49,562 bases of DNA from Streptomyces sp. H27-H5 (lineage in GTDB: Bacteria; Actinomycetota; Actinomycetes; Streptomycetales; Streptomycetaceae), in assembly GCF_026627505.1 (NCBI RefSeq), contig NZ_JAPNLK010000064.1:1-49562 (forward strand), read 5' to 3'. Below, in pieces: positions 41,908 to 49,472 of the stretch (within the stretch, counting starts at the first letter, position 1; the number at the start of each line of letters is the position of its first letter). A program made the position numbers and the translations under genes. The notes under the pieces were generated by a model. It saw nothing but the letters and a program-made list of their open reading frames with translations, was not told the DNA's origin and did not search any database.

Positions 41908-42630
41908 TCAGGGGCGGCGGCCGGCCACGAACCAGCGGGCGGGGAGCATCACGGGGGTGCCGTCGGCGCGGGTCTCGCTCATCGCCAGGGCCGTCTCGCC
42001 CTCGTCGAGGACGTGCAGGCCGGCGCCGCGCAGGAGCCCGGCGATCTCGCCGTCGGCGACCTCGCCGGGGCGCAGGTCGTGTTCCTTGACGCGGCGCAGC
42101 TTCGGGGAGGGCCCGCCGGACCGCTCCGCGTGGTCCTGGAGAACGGCCTTGGCCTCGCCGGTCGGTTCCAGGACGAGCGCCCGGCCGCGGTCCCCGACGA
42201 GGGTGGCGACGCAGGCGGCGACCGACGGCCGGTCCTCGGGGTCGCTCTGGTGCAGGACGGCCCGCATGTAGACGTGGGTGTCGCCGAGCCGGTCGTGGAG
42301 GGCGTGGGCCTGGGAGTCGTCGGCCAGGTTCAGCTGCTCGTACGTGGCGGTGCCCGCGGGGTCGGCGCGGCGGGCGTGTGCGACGGCGGCCGCGCAGAGG
42401 TCGACACCGACGACGACGGCGAACCGGGTGGCGAGGTGGCGGGTCTGGGTGCCGTTCCCGCAGCCGAGGTCCGCGAGGGGCAGGGCCGGGTCGGCGTGGG
42501 GGGCGAGGAGGGCGATGTCCCGTTCGGCGGTCAGGGAGGCGTCCGCGTCCCAGAACGGTTCGCCCGGTTCGCCGTTGCTCTGCTCCCAGTAGCCGTCCCA
42601 GGCCTTGCGGTAGCGGTCGGACACGGTCAT
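41908..42630 (-). CDS. SAM-dependent methyltransferase (class I)
   Basis: 240 aa, ATG at 42630 with GAGGGAGA 8 nt upstream. The SAM motif LADLGCGNGTQTRHLATRF is at about 53-71, with VVGVDLCAAAVAHARR following. A later segment, RALVLEPTGEAKAVLQDHAERSGG, is unusual and not diagnostic. Substrate unknown (methyltransferase domain 25-like). It is divergent from the APH-like gene. Confidence 0.85.
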   Translation of the reverse strand: MTVSDRYRKAWDGYWEQSNGEPGEPFWDADASLTAERDIALLAPHADPALPLADLGCGNGTQTRHLATRFAVVVGVDLCAAAVAHARRADPAGTATYEQLNLADDSQAHALHDRLGDTHVYMRAVLHQSDPEDRPSVAACVATLVGDRGRALVLEPTGEAKAVLQDHAERSGGPSPKLRRVKEHDLRPGEVADGEIAGLLRGAGLHVLDEGETALAMSETRADGTPVMLPARWFVAGRRP

Positions 42631-42745
42631 GTGCGGGTCTCCCTCGGTGCTGCGGCCTACGGTGTCGACGGGGTGCGTACCCCGGGTGGCGGCGGGTCAT
42701 CCGGGGTCCGGCGCGGCACAGGTGTGCGGACGTAGGGTCGGGAGG

Positions 42746-43642
42746 ATGGTGGAGATTCCGACCGGATTGGTCGAGGCCCAGATCAGGTACAACGGCGACG
42801 CGGGGCGGGAGTTCATCGCCGTGTTGCCGGCGCGGGCGGCGGAGTTCCTGGAGCGGTGGGGGCTGACGCGGACGGGCCCGGGGATGCACGGGGTGACGGC
42901 GCTGGTGCTTCCGGTGGAGCGGGCCGACGGCACGCCGGCCGCGCTGAAGTTGCAGGCGCTGGACGAGGAGAGCGCGGGGGAGCACCTCGCGCTGCGGGCG
43001 TGGGGCGGGGACGGCAGCGTACGGCTCCTGGACCACGACGCGTCGACGGGCACGATGCTGCTGGAGCGGCTGGACGCGGGCCGGCACCTGTCGGTGCTCG
43101 CGGCCCGGGACGTACGGCAGGCGGTACGGGTGATCGCGGAACTGCTGGCGCGGTTGACGTCCGTGCCGGCGCCGGCGGGAGTGCGCGGGCTGGGCGACGT
43201 GGCGGGCGCGATGCTGGCGGACGTGCCGGACGCCCTCGGCGGGTTGGACGAGCGGGGGCGCGGGGTGCTGCGGAGCTGCGCGGCGGCGGTGGCGGAGGTG
43301 GTGGGGGAGCCGGGGGACCGGCTGCTCCACTGGGACCTGCACTACGACAACGTGCTCGCGGGCGGGCGGGAGCCGTGGCTGGCGATCGACCCGAAGCCGC
43401 TGGCCGGCGATCCGGGCTTCGACCTGATGCCGGCGATCGGCGAACACTTCGCGGCGGACGACGTGTGGTGGCGCTTCGACCTGATGACGGAGGTGATGGG
43501 CCTGGACCGGGATCGGACTCGGGCCTGGACGTTGGGGCGGGTGTTGCAGAACTGCCTGTGGGACGTGGAGGACGGGGAACCGTTGCAGGAGGAGCAGTTG
43601 GTGACCGCCGAACTGCTGTTGGCCGGCCGACGGGCGGGGTGA
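42746..43642 (+). CDS. APH-family small-molecule kinase (streptomycin/hygromycin phosphotransferase-like)
   Basis: 298 aa, ATG at 42746. The APH fold shows a Lys-containing N-lobe (AALKLQALDEESAGEHLAL), brenner motif HWDLHYDNVL and metal Asp in WLAIDPKPLAGDPGFDLMP. DPKP and the layout resemble aminoglycoside 6-phosphotransferases (Aph(6) family). Many Streptomyces copies are housekeeping kinases without resistance function, and this one is not in an antibiotic cluster, so a resistance role is not supported. TAGGGT at 42733-42738 is 7 nt before the ATG, so it is probably leaderless. Codons end mainly in G. Confidence 0.86.
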   Translation: MVEIPTGLVEAQIRYNGDAGREFIAVLPARAAEFLERWGLTRTGPGMHGVTALVLPVERADGTPAALKLQALDEESAGEHLALRAWGGDGSVRLLDHDASTGTMLLERLDAGRHLSVLAARDVRQAVRVIAELLARLTSVPAPAGVRGLGDVAGAMLADVPDALGGLDERGRGVLRSCAAAVAEVVGEPGDRLLHWDLHYDNVLAGGREPWLAIDPKPLAGDPGFDLMPAIGEHFAADDVWWRFDLMTEVMGLDRDRTRAWTLGRVLQNCLWDVEDGEPLQEEQLVTAELLLAGRRAG

Positions 43643-43655
43643 CGGCCGGCGCGGC

Positions 43656-44705
43656 TCAGGGGACGAGGACGACCTTGCCCGTGGTGTCGCGGGAGGCGAG
43701 CGCGTCGTGGGCGGCGGCCGCCCGGGACAGGGGATAGCGCTGGATCGCCGGCCGCAGCCGGCCGACCGCGGCCTCCGCGAGGGCCCGCGTCTCCAGGGCG
43801 CGGATCGGGTCGGGGGCGTCGACGCGCCGCAGCATGGCCGGGCCGAGGACGACCTCGCTGGTGACGCGGCGGGCCGTGAGGGCGGCGCGCTCGGCGTCGG
43901 TGAGGGTGAGCTCGCCGCCCGACCAGCCGAAGACGAGCCGGCGTCCGCCGGGCGCGAGCAGGTCGAGGGCCGCCCGGGAGACGGCCCCGCCGGCGGAGTC
44001 GAAGAGGACGTCCACTCCGCCGGGGTGGTGGGCGCGTACGGCCGCCGCCCAGCCGGGGTCGTTGTAGTCGAGGGCGAGGTCGGCGCCGTTGGCGTGGGCC
44101 AGGCCCGCCTTGACGGGACCGCCGGCGAGGGCGACGACGGTGGCGCCTGCGTTCTTCGCGTACTGCACGAGCAGCGTGCCGATGCCGCCGGCGGCGGCCG
44201 TGACGACCACGACCGAGCCCGGGCCGAGGTCGACGAACCCGAGGATCCCCAGGGTGGTGCGGCCGGTCCCGATCATGGCGACGGCCCGGGCGGGGTCGAG
44301 GCCCGGCGGTACGGGGTGCAGCCGGTCGGCGGCGGCGACCGCGTACTCGGCGTAGCCGCCGGGGGCGAACCCCAGATGGACGACGACCTCCCGCCCGAGC
44401 CAGGCGGGATCGGTGCCGGGACCGAGGGCGTCGACGGTGCCGGCGACCTCCCGGCCGGGGACGGTCGGCAGTTCGGGGAGGGCGGGGGCGGGCCCCTGGA
44501 CGCCCTCGCGGAGCGCGGTGTCGAGGAGGTGGACGCCGGCGGCGGCGACGGCGATGCGGACCTGCCCGGGGGCGGGAACGGGGACGGGCACGCGCTCGTA
44601 CGTGAGGTTCTCGGCGGGGCCGAAGGCGTGCAGGCGAACGGCGTTCATGGTGTCGGGGCCGCCGGTCGTGCCCGGGGCGGTGTGCGTGTCGGGGGTGGTG
44701 TCCAT
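43656..44705 (-). CDS. Zinc-independent quinone oxidoreductase (MDR superfamily)
   Basis: 349 aa, ATG at 44705 with CGAGG upstream; MNAVRLHAFG (ATG at 44648) is an alternative start. GroES-like domain: VRIAVAAAGVHLLDTALREG and PTVPGREVAGTVDALG. The Rossmann NADPH domain has VVVTAAAGGIGTLLVQYAKNAGATVVAL. No catalytic or structural zinc Cys cluster is present, which fits QOR-type enzymes that reduce quinones or enones. It converges with the APH-like gene (stops 13 bp apart). Confidence 0.9.
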   Translation of the reverse strand: MDTTPDTHTAPGTTGGPDTMNAVRLHAFGPAENLTYERVPVPVPAPGQVRIAVAAAGVHLLDTALREGVQGPAPALPELPTVPGREVAGTVDALGPGTDPAWLGREVVVHLGFAPGGYAEYAVAAADRLHPVPPGLDPARAVAMIGTGRTTLGILGFVDLGPGSVVVVTAAAGGIGTLLVQYAKNAGATVVALAGGPVKAGLAHANGADLALDYNDPGWAAAVRAHHPGGVDVLFDSAGGAVSRAALDLLAPGGRRLVFGWSGGELTLTDAERAALTARRVTSEVVLGPAMLRRVDAPDPIRALETRALAEAAVGRLRPAIQRYPLSRAAAAHDALASRDTTGKVVLVP

Positions 44706-44815
44706 GGGGTCAGCCTCGGACCTCGACCTGGGTTGAGGTCAAGGGTTGCCGGGGGTTGCCGGGGGCCCCAGGGGGTCTTCGGGGCTTTGTCAGTGCGGTG
44801 GGTCACGATGGTGCG

Positions 44816-45490
44816 ATGGTGCGAAACGAGCGGGCCCGGACGGTGAAGGCGGCACGACGGCCGGAGGTGCGGCTGCCGGAGCTCGTGGGGTGGCGGGGCG
44901 GTGAACTGGAGCCGGACGGGGACTACGACGGGCTGGAGTTCGCGGACCTCGACCTGGTCGGGCAGGAGGGGGTCGGGGCGCGGTTCATGGACTGCGCGCT
45001 GCGGCGGTGCGCGTTGGACGAGACGGGGCTGACGAAGGCCCGTTTCCTGGACTCGGTGCTGGAGGGGGTGCGGGGCGTGGGCACGGACCTGTCGGGAGCC
45101 TCGCTGCGGGACGTGGAACTGGTGGAGGCCCGCCTGGGCGGGATCCAACTGCACGGCGCGGTACTGGAACGGGTCGTCGTACGAGGCGGCAAGATCGACT
45201 ACCTGAACCTGCGCGGCGCCCGGCTCAAGGACGTGGTGTTCGAGGGGTGCGTGCTGGTGGAGCCGGACTTCGGGGGCGCGGTGCTGGAGCGCGTGGAGTT
45301 CCGGGACGTCACGCTGCGCGGGGCGGACTTCAGCGGGGCGCGGATGACGGACGTGGACCTGCGGGAGGCGGCCGAGCTGGGCATCGCGCGCGGCGTGGAG
45401 GCCCTGTCGGGGGCGGTGATCAGCCCCTCGCAGCTGTTCGACCTGGCCCCGGCACTGGCGGCGCAGCTCGGGCTGCGGGTGGTGCCGTAG
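44816..45490 (+). CDS. Pentapeptide-repeat protein
   Basis: 224 aa from the ATG at 44816 (MVRNERARTV). From about residue 45 to 200 the sequence follows the A(D/N)LxX five-residue pattern: LEFADLDLVG, ARFMDCALRRCALDE, DLSGASLRDVELVEARL, LRGADFSGARMTDVDL. This predicts a right-handed quadrilateral beta helix. Some members (MfpA, Qnr) mimic DNA and protect gyrase from fluoroquinolones; most have no known role. No other motif allows a choice here. Confidence 0.88.
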   Translation: MVRNERARTVKAARRPEVRLPELVGWRGGELEPDGDYDGLEFADLDLVGQEGVGARFMDCALRRCALDETGLTKARFLDSVLEGVRGVGTDLSGASLRDVELVEARLGGIQLHGAVLERVVVRGGKIDYLNLRGARLKDVVFEGCVLVEPDFGGAVLERVEFRDVTLRGADFSGARMTDVDLREAAELGIARGVEALSGAVISPSQLFDLAPALAAQLGLRVVP

Positions 45491-45531
45491 GCGGGGGCGG
45501 GGGAAGCGGGCGGGGGACGCGTTCGGGGCGC

Positions 45532-45592
45532 GGGGCTACGCGGGGGCGCGGGGGAAGCGTTCGGGGCTACGCGGGAACGCGGGGGAAGCGGG
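45532..45592. repeat. 31-bp tandem duplication over the 3' end of the next gene
   Basis: GGGGCTACGCGGG starts at 45532 and again at 45563, each followed by CGCGGGGGAAGCG. The second copy contains the stop and last codons of the leftward gene at 45567. The first copy is a downstream duplicate, so replication slippage has copied the gene's end. Confidence 0.65.
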
Positions 45593-46070
45593 ACTGGAGC
45601 GTCCAGATGACCGGGTTGTCGCCGAGTCCGTCGTGCATGTCGACGAGGTCCGCGATCACGTCGTGCAGGAAGTCCCGGGCCTCGCGGCGCAGCAGGCGGT
45701 GCGTGAAGGTCAGCGGGTCCTCCTCGGCCGGCATCCAGTCCGCCTCGATGTCCACCCAGCCGAAGCGGCGCTCGAACAGCATCCGGTCGCTGGACTCGGT
45801 GAAGTCGAGTTCGGCGTACTGCCGGTTGGCGGAACGGCTCCCGCGCGGGTCCTGGTCGAGCTGCTCGACGATGTCGCAGAGCGCCCAGGCGAAGTCCAGT
45901 ACCGGAACCCATCCCCAGGCTGTGGACACTTCCCGGTCCGCGTGGGTGTCGGCGAGGTAGACGTCCCCGCAGAACAGGTCGTGGCGCAGCGTGTGGACGT
46001 CCGCCGAGCGGTAGTCGGTCTGCGGGGGGTCGGGGAAGCGCCGGGAGAGGGAGTAGCCGATGTCGAGCAC
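45567..46070 (-). CDS. Conserved-looking protein of unknown function
   Basis: 167 aa from the GTG at 46070 (VLDIGYSLSRRF). A GTG at 46154 would give 195 aa, but codons 46071-46154 have poor third-position bias, so the shorter form is preferred. It is acidic and aromatic: DYRSADVHTLRHDLFCGDVYL, GWVPVLDFAWALCDIVEQLDQDP, ELDFTESSDRMLFERRFGWVDIEADW and RREARDFLHDVIADLVDMHDGLGDNP. No signal peptide or membrane helix. I do not recognise the family. It resembles immunity-type or DUF proteins in composition only, and no toxin gene is adjacent. Confidence 0.75.
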   Translation of the reverse strand: MLDIGYSLSRRFPDPPQTDYRSADVHTLRHDLFCGDVYLADTHADREVSTAWGWVPVLDFAWALCDIVEQLDQDPRGSRSANRQYAELDFTESSDRMLFERRFGWVDIEADWMPAEEDPLTFTHRLLRREARDFLHDVIADLVDMHDGLGDNPVIWTLQSRFPRVPA

Positions 46071-46154
46071 GTACCCGATGGTGTCACGGGCCCGCCCCTC
46101 CCGGCGCCGGGGCCCTGGCGGGCCGTTGATCAACGGACGTTGACGGCCGTCCAC

Positions 46155-46683
46155 GCGGCGGCGACCCGGGCGACCTCGACGCTGCCCGCGCCGCCGGCGG
46201 GGCTGGAGATGGGCGGGGCGGCCGGTGCGTCAGCCGCTCACCGTCGCGCGGAGCGGCCCCGGCTCCGCCGGGCTTTCGGGGCTCCGCCCCGGACCCCGCG
46301 CCTCAAACGCCGGCGGGGCTGGATTGGCCGACCCGAACCGGAAGGGTGGCCCGCACCCGCGCCTCAAACGCCGGCGGGGCTGGATTAGCCGGACCGGCCG
46401 GTGAGGCTGGATTGACGGGGGTCGGACGGTTGGTCGGGGGCGGGGACGGGGTGGGGTGTTGGCCGGGACGTAGAAGTGGGATGTGTGGCGCGTGACCACC
46501 GCCCGACAGAGCAACCCAACCCAGGGCGCCCAAATCACACAGTCCAGGACGACACCCCACCCCGGCACCGACCCCCCGCCCGGCCCCGCCCGGCCCCGCC
46601 GGCGCTTGAGGCGCCCGGCGCAGCCGGGACCCGCAGCAGACGACAGCAAGGCAGCAACCACCCGGCGCAGCCGGGACCGACCG
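46155..46683. other. Repeat-rich intergenic region before senR
   Basis: About 530 bp without a supported gene. It is filled with two direct and one inverted copy of a GC-rich repeat, plus two copies of CCCGGCGCAGCCGGGACC (46614-46631 and 46660-46677) that can form hairpins. The latter lie just after the senR stop and may terminate it. Confidence 0.6.
46298..46386. repeat. Dispersed repeat family: two direct copies, 61-bp period
   Basis: The 28-bp unit starting GCGCCTCAAACGCCGGCG and ending GGGGCTGGATT lies at 46298-46325 and identically at 46359-46386. A partial third copy (GAGGCTGGATT) is at 46403-46413. An inverted copy CCCCGCCGGCGCTTGAGGCG lies at 46594-46613. This looks like the abundant intergenic repeat of Streptomyces genomes. 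Confidence 0.75.
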
Positions 46684-47304
46684 TCACGGCAGCAGGCGCT
46701 GTTCCTTCGCCACCGACACCGCCCCCGCGCGCGTGTCCACGCCGAGCTTGTCGTAGATGCGGCCCAGGTGGGTCTTGACCGTGGCTTCGCTGATGAACAG
46801 GGCCCGGGCGATGTCCCGGTTGCCGAGGCCGCGGGCCAGTTGGCCGAGGATGTCCAGTTCACGGTCCGTCAGGGTGGGCCGGGTGCCCCGCATGTGGGCC
46901 ATGACCCGGCTGGCCACCGGCGCGGAGAGCGTGGTGCGGCCGGCCGCCGCGGAGTGGATCGCGGCGAAGAGTTCCTCGGGGCGTTCCGCCTTGAGGAGGT
47001 AGCCGGTGGCGCCCGCCCCGATGGCCCGGGTGATGTCGGCGTCGGTGTCGTAGGTGGTCAGTACGAGCACGTGCGGCGGGTCGGTGAGCGCCGTGATGCG
47101 GCGGGTGGCTTCGACGCCGTCGATGCCCTCCCCGAGCTGGAGGTCCATCAGGACCACGTCGGGGCGGAGTTTGGCGGCCAGCGCGACGGCTTCCTCGCCG
47201 CTGCCGGCTTCGCCGAGCACCTCGATGTCGGGCTCGCTGCCCAGCAGGGCGAGCAGGCCGGCGCGGACCACCACGTGGTCGTCGCAGAGCAGGATCGTCG
47301 TCAT
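46684..47304 (-). CDS. senR: SenR-like NarL/LuxR response regulator
   Basis: 206 aa, ATG at 47304, overlapping the kinase stop by 4 nt (ATGA). The receiver domain has the acidic pair in LLCDDHVVVR, phospho-acceptor Asp in VVLMDLQLGEG (about residue 53), Thr in VLTTYDTD and Lys in GYLLKAERPEEL. The LuxR-type HTH is LTDRELDILGQLARGLGNRDIARALFISEATVKTHLGRIYDKLGV. In S. reticuli SenR activates redox defence genes such as furS-cpeB and hbpS. The assignment rests on the SenS-HbpS context. Confidence 0.88.
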   Translation of the reverse strand: MTTILLCDDHVVVRAGLLALLGSEPDIEVLGEAGSGEEAVALAAKLRPDVVLMDLQLGEGIDGVEATRRITALTDPPHVLVLTTYDTDADITRAIGAGATGYLLKAERPEELFAAIHSAAAGRTTLSAPVASRVMAHMRGTRPTLTDRELDILGQLARGLGNRDIARALFISEATVKTHLGRIYDKLGVDTRAGAVSVAKEQRLLP

Positions 47305-48488
47305 CCGGTGGGCTCCAGGGGGATCGAGGCGGAGAGGACCGTGCCCTCGCCCGGGGTGGATTCGACGGTGAGGTCGCCGCCGAGCTGGCTGACGCGGGCG
47401 CGTATGGCCGGGAGGCCGTGCCCGCGGTTGCCCGGACCGGATCCGCCTCGGCCGGCGGCCTGCGGGGAGGGTGTGAAGCCGTGGCCGTCGTCCGCGATGT
47501 CCAGGACCACCTGGTCGCCGAGGAAGCTCAGGGTGAGGGCGGCGGTTCGGGCGCCGGAGTGTTCGCGGACGTTGGCCAGCGCGCCTTGGGCGATCCGCAG
47601 GAGGGCGGATTCGGCCCGGTCCGGGAGGGGGGTCGGGGTGCCCTCCAGGTGGAAGCGGACCTCGATGTCGGGGCCGGCGTCGAGGGCGCGCAGGGCGTCG
47701 GCGAGGCCGGCGCCGCCCGCGAGTTCCGGCGGGGCCAGGTCGTGGACCAGGCGGCGGGCCTCGGCGAGGCCGCGAGCGGCGATGTCGGTGGCGGTACGGA
47801 CGTGCGCGCGGGCGGTGCCGGGATCGCTGTCCCAGGTGCGGTCGGCGGCCTGGAGCAGCATCTGCTGGCTCGACAGGTGCTGGGCCAGGGTGTCGTGGAT
47901 CTCCATCGACAGTCGCTGGCGTTCCGCGAGGGTGCCCTCGCGGCGCTCGGTGGCGGCGAGTTCCCGGCGGGTCCGGATCAGGTCGTCGATCAATGCGCGC
48001 TGGGCCTCGGCCTGGCGTTCGGTGTGCACGAAGACGGCCGTGGCGAGCGCGGCGACCGCGGGCGGGGCGAGCAACAGGTTCGGGTCGAAGTCCTGGGACA
48101 GCTTCAGCTGGGCGGCCACCACGAACACGGTGAGCAGGGCCACGAGCACGACGGCCGCGCGGGGCGGCAGGGTGCGCAGGCCCGTGTAGAAGAGCGGTAC
48201 GGCGCACCACGCGAAGCTCGGCGCGAGGACGACGAGGACCACCCAGGTGGCCACGACCAGGCCGAGCCACAGGAGTCTGCGCAGGGTGGGCGCGGCGCCG
48301 AGGGCGGGGCCCAGGACGTACAGCAGGGCGAGGACGATGCTGAGGGCGATGATCCACGGGGTGCGGGGCTCGCCGGGGTGCCGGAGCAGGAAGCGGGCCA
48401 CGGAGGCGCCGAGGAGCAGGAAGAACGCCGCGTGCATGACGGTGGCCAGGGCGCGGGTGTCGGGTTTCCGCAGCGGTGCGGGGCTCAC
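47301..48488 (-). CDS. senS: SenS-like sensor histidine kinase
   Basis: 395 aa from the GTG at 48488 (VSPAPLRKPD), chosen for CAGGAG about 8 nt upstream; ATG at 48524 is an alternative. About five membrane helices lie within residues 15-165. They are followed by a dimerisation region with the HisKA_3 motif RLSMEIHDTLAQHLSSQ (phosphorylated His) and an HATPase domain with VREHSGARTAALTL, DIADDGHGF and RGHGLPAIRARV. In S. reticuli SenS interacts with extracellular HbpS and is activated under oxidative or heme/iron stress. It is divergent from hbpS. Confidence 0.88.
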   Translation of the reverse strand: MSPAPLRKPDTRALATVMHAAFFLLLGASVARFLLRHPGEPRTPWIIALSIVLALLYVLGPALGAAPTLRRLLWLGLVVATWVVLVVLAPSFAWCAVPLFYTGLRTLPPRAAVVLVALLTVFVVAAQLKLSQDFDPNLLLAPPAVAALATAVFVHTERQAEAQRALIDDLIRTRRELAATERREGTLAERQRLSMEIHDTLAQHLSSQQMLLQAADRTWDSDPGTARAHVRTATDIAARGLAEARRLVHDLAPPELAGGAGLADALRALDAGPDIEVRFHLEGTPTPLPDRAESALLRIAQGALANVREHSGARTAALTLSFLGDQVVLDIADDGHGFTPSPQAAGRGGSGPGNRGHGLPAIRARVSQLGGDLTVESTPGEGTVLSASIPLEPTG

Positions 48489-48631
48489 GGGGTGCTCCTG
48501 GGGTGGGGTGGTGCGTACGTCCATCCTGACGCGTCGGCGAGGCCTTCGAACGGAGCCGCCGGTGCGCGCGCCGATCGCGGGCGCGCTCTGACCAGCCAAT
48601 CCGTCCGCGTACCCCGTGCACATCGGCCGAT

Positions 48632-48653
48632 CGGTTGACCCCCGGGTCAACCG
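48632..48653. promoter_or_regulatory. Perfect 10-bp inverted repeat between senS and hbpS
   Basis: CGGTTGACCC (48632-48641) and its exact complement GGGTCAACCG (48644-48653) flank a 2-nt spacer. It lies 102 bp before hbpS and 144 bp before senS, a good position for a SenR operator controlling both. Note that TTGACC and GGTCAA also resemble -35 elements in both directions. Confidence 0.65.
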
Positions 48654-48754
48654 GTGTGCCGGCCGGCGCGAGCCGGTACGGCGACGGACGGACGGGGTTT
48701 GCGGGCCGAGGCTTGGAGCAGCAGGAAACGAGTCCGACGCATCCAGGAGCAGAC

Positions 48755-49315
48755 ATGAACACCCGCACCCGCGTTCTCACCGGTACCGCTCTCGCCGTCG
48801 CGCTCGGCGCCGGGACCTTCGGTGCCGTCAGCGCGAGCGCCGCGCAGAGCGAGTCCGCCCCGGCGGCGGCCGTCCAGGCCGCTTCCTCGAAGAAGGACGA
48901 CGACAGGAACTTCACCACCTCGACCCACCTCACCGTCGACGCCGCCTCCCGCGCCGCCCAGGCCGCGCTCAAGGCCGCCGAGAAGGAGGGTCAGAAGGTG
49001 ACGGTCGCGGTCGTGGACCGCAACGGCAACACCCTGGTCACCCTGCGCGGCGACGGCGCCGGCCCGCAGTCCTACGAGTCGGCGCAGCGCAAGGCGTACA
49101 CGGCCGTGTCCTGGAACGCCCCGACCTCGGTGCTGGCCGGTCGGCTCGCCCAGACCCCGAACCTGAAGGACATCCCGGGCACCCTCTTCCTCGGCGGCGG
49201 CACCCCGGTCCAGGCCAAGGGCGCCCCGGTCGCCGGCATCGGCGTGGCCGGCGCCCCGAGCGGCGACCTGGACGAGAAGTTCGCGAAGGCCGGCGCGGAC
49301 TCCCTCGCCAACTGA
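48755..49315 (+). CDS. hbpS: HbpS-like secreted heme-binding protein (GlcG/HbpS family)
   Basis: 186 aa, ATG at 48755 with CAGGAG 8 nt upstream. A signal peptide (about 1-30, ending SASAA) and a short charged linker (KKDDDRN) are followed by the HbpS domain: TSTHLTVDAASRAAQAALKAAEK, VAVVDRNGNTLVTLRGDGAGPQ, RKAYTAVSWNAPTS and GTLFLGGGTPV. It ends near VAGIGVAGAPSGDLDEKFAKAG. S. reticuli HbpS forms an extracellular octamer that binds heme and iron and modulates SenS. The close match of these blocks to HbpS and the divergent senS-senR pair make the assignment strong. Confidence 0.92.
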   Translation: MNTRTRVLTGTALAVALGAGTFGAVSASAAQSESAPAAAVQAASSKKDDDRNFTTSTHLTVDAASRAAQAALKAAEKEGQKVTVAVVDRNGNTLVTLRGDGAGPQSYESAQRKAYTAVSWNAPTSVLAGRLAQTPNLKDIPGTLFLGGGTPVQAKGAPVAGIGVAGAPSGDLDEKFAKAGADSLAN

Positions 49316-49323
49316 CCCCGCCC

Positions 49324-49430
49324 GGCGGCCGACGCCCTACGCCGCCCCGCCCGGCCGCCGACGCCCTGCCCCGCCCTGGTGTCGACGCCATGCCCGCCCG
49401 GCCCTGTTGTCGACGCGATGCCCCGCCGGG
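49324..49430. repeat. Imperfect ~24-29-bp repeat, four copies, after hbpS
   Basis: CGACGC-C/G-C/A-T-G-CC type blocks begin at 49330, 49359, 49383 and 49411 within CCCGCCC-rich DNA. The first lies 15 bp after the hbpS stop and may help terminate it. Confidence 0.5.
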
Positions 49431-49472
49431 TGCCCGCTTAGTGGTCTGCGTCGTAAGTCCTTCGGGGGTTGA

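Noticed and set aside
40385..43447. A 1020-codon minus-strand open frame spanning several genes
   Set aside because: Only the first-described 462 residues from the ATG at 41773 match an FAD oxidoreductase; upstream parts are antisense to the methyltransferase and APH-like genes and have Arg/Pro/His-rich non-protein composition.
42746..43642. Antibiotic resistance gene
   Set aside because: The APH-like kinase has the fold motifs but no adjacent aminoglycoside biosynthesis or mobile resistance genes, and such kinases are common core genes in Streptomyces.
45567..46070. Immunity protein of a toxin system
   Set aside because: Acidic aromatic composition is suggestive only; no toxin, WXG100 or polymorphic toxin gene is adjacent.
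46684..48972. A 762-codon frame read as one kinase-regulator fusion
   Set aside because: The part upstream of the ATG at 47304 is out of frame with the kinase and is Arg/Pro-rich. senS and senR are separate genes overlapping by 4 nt.
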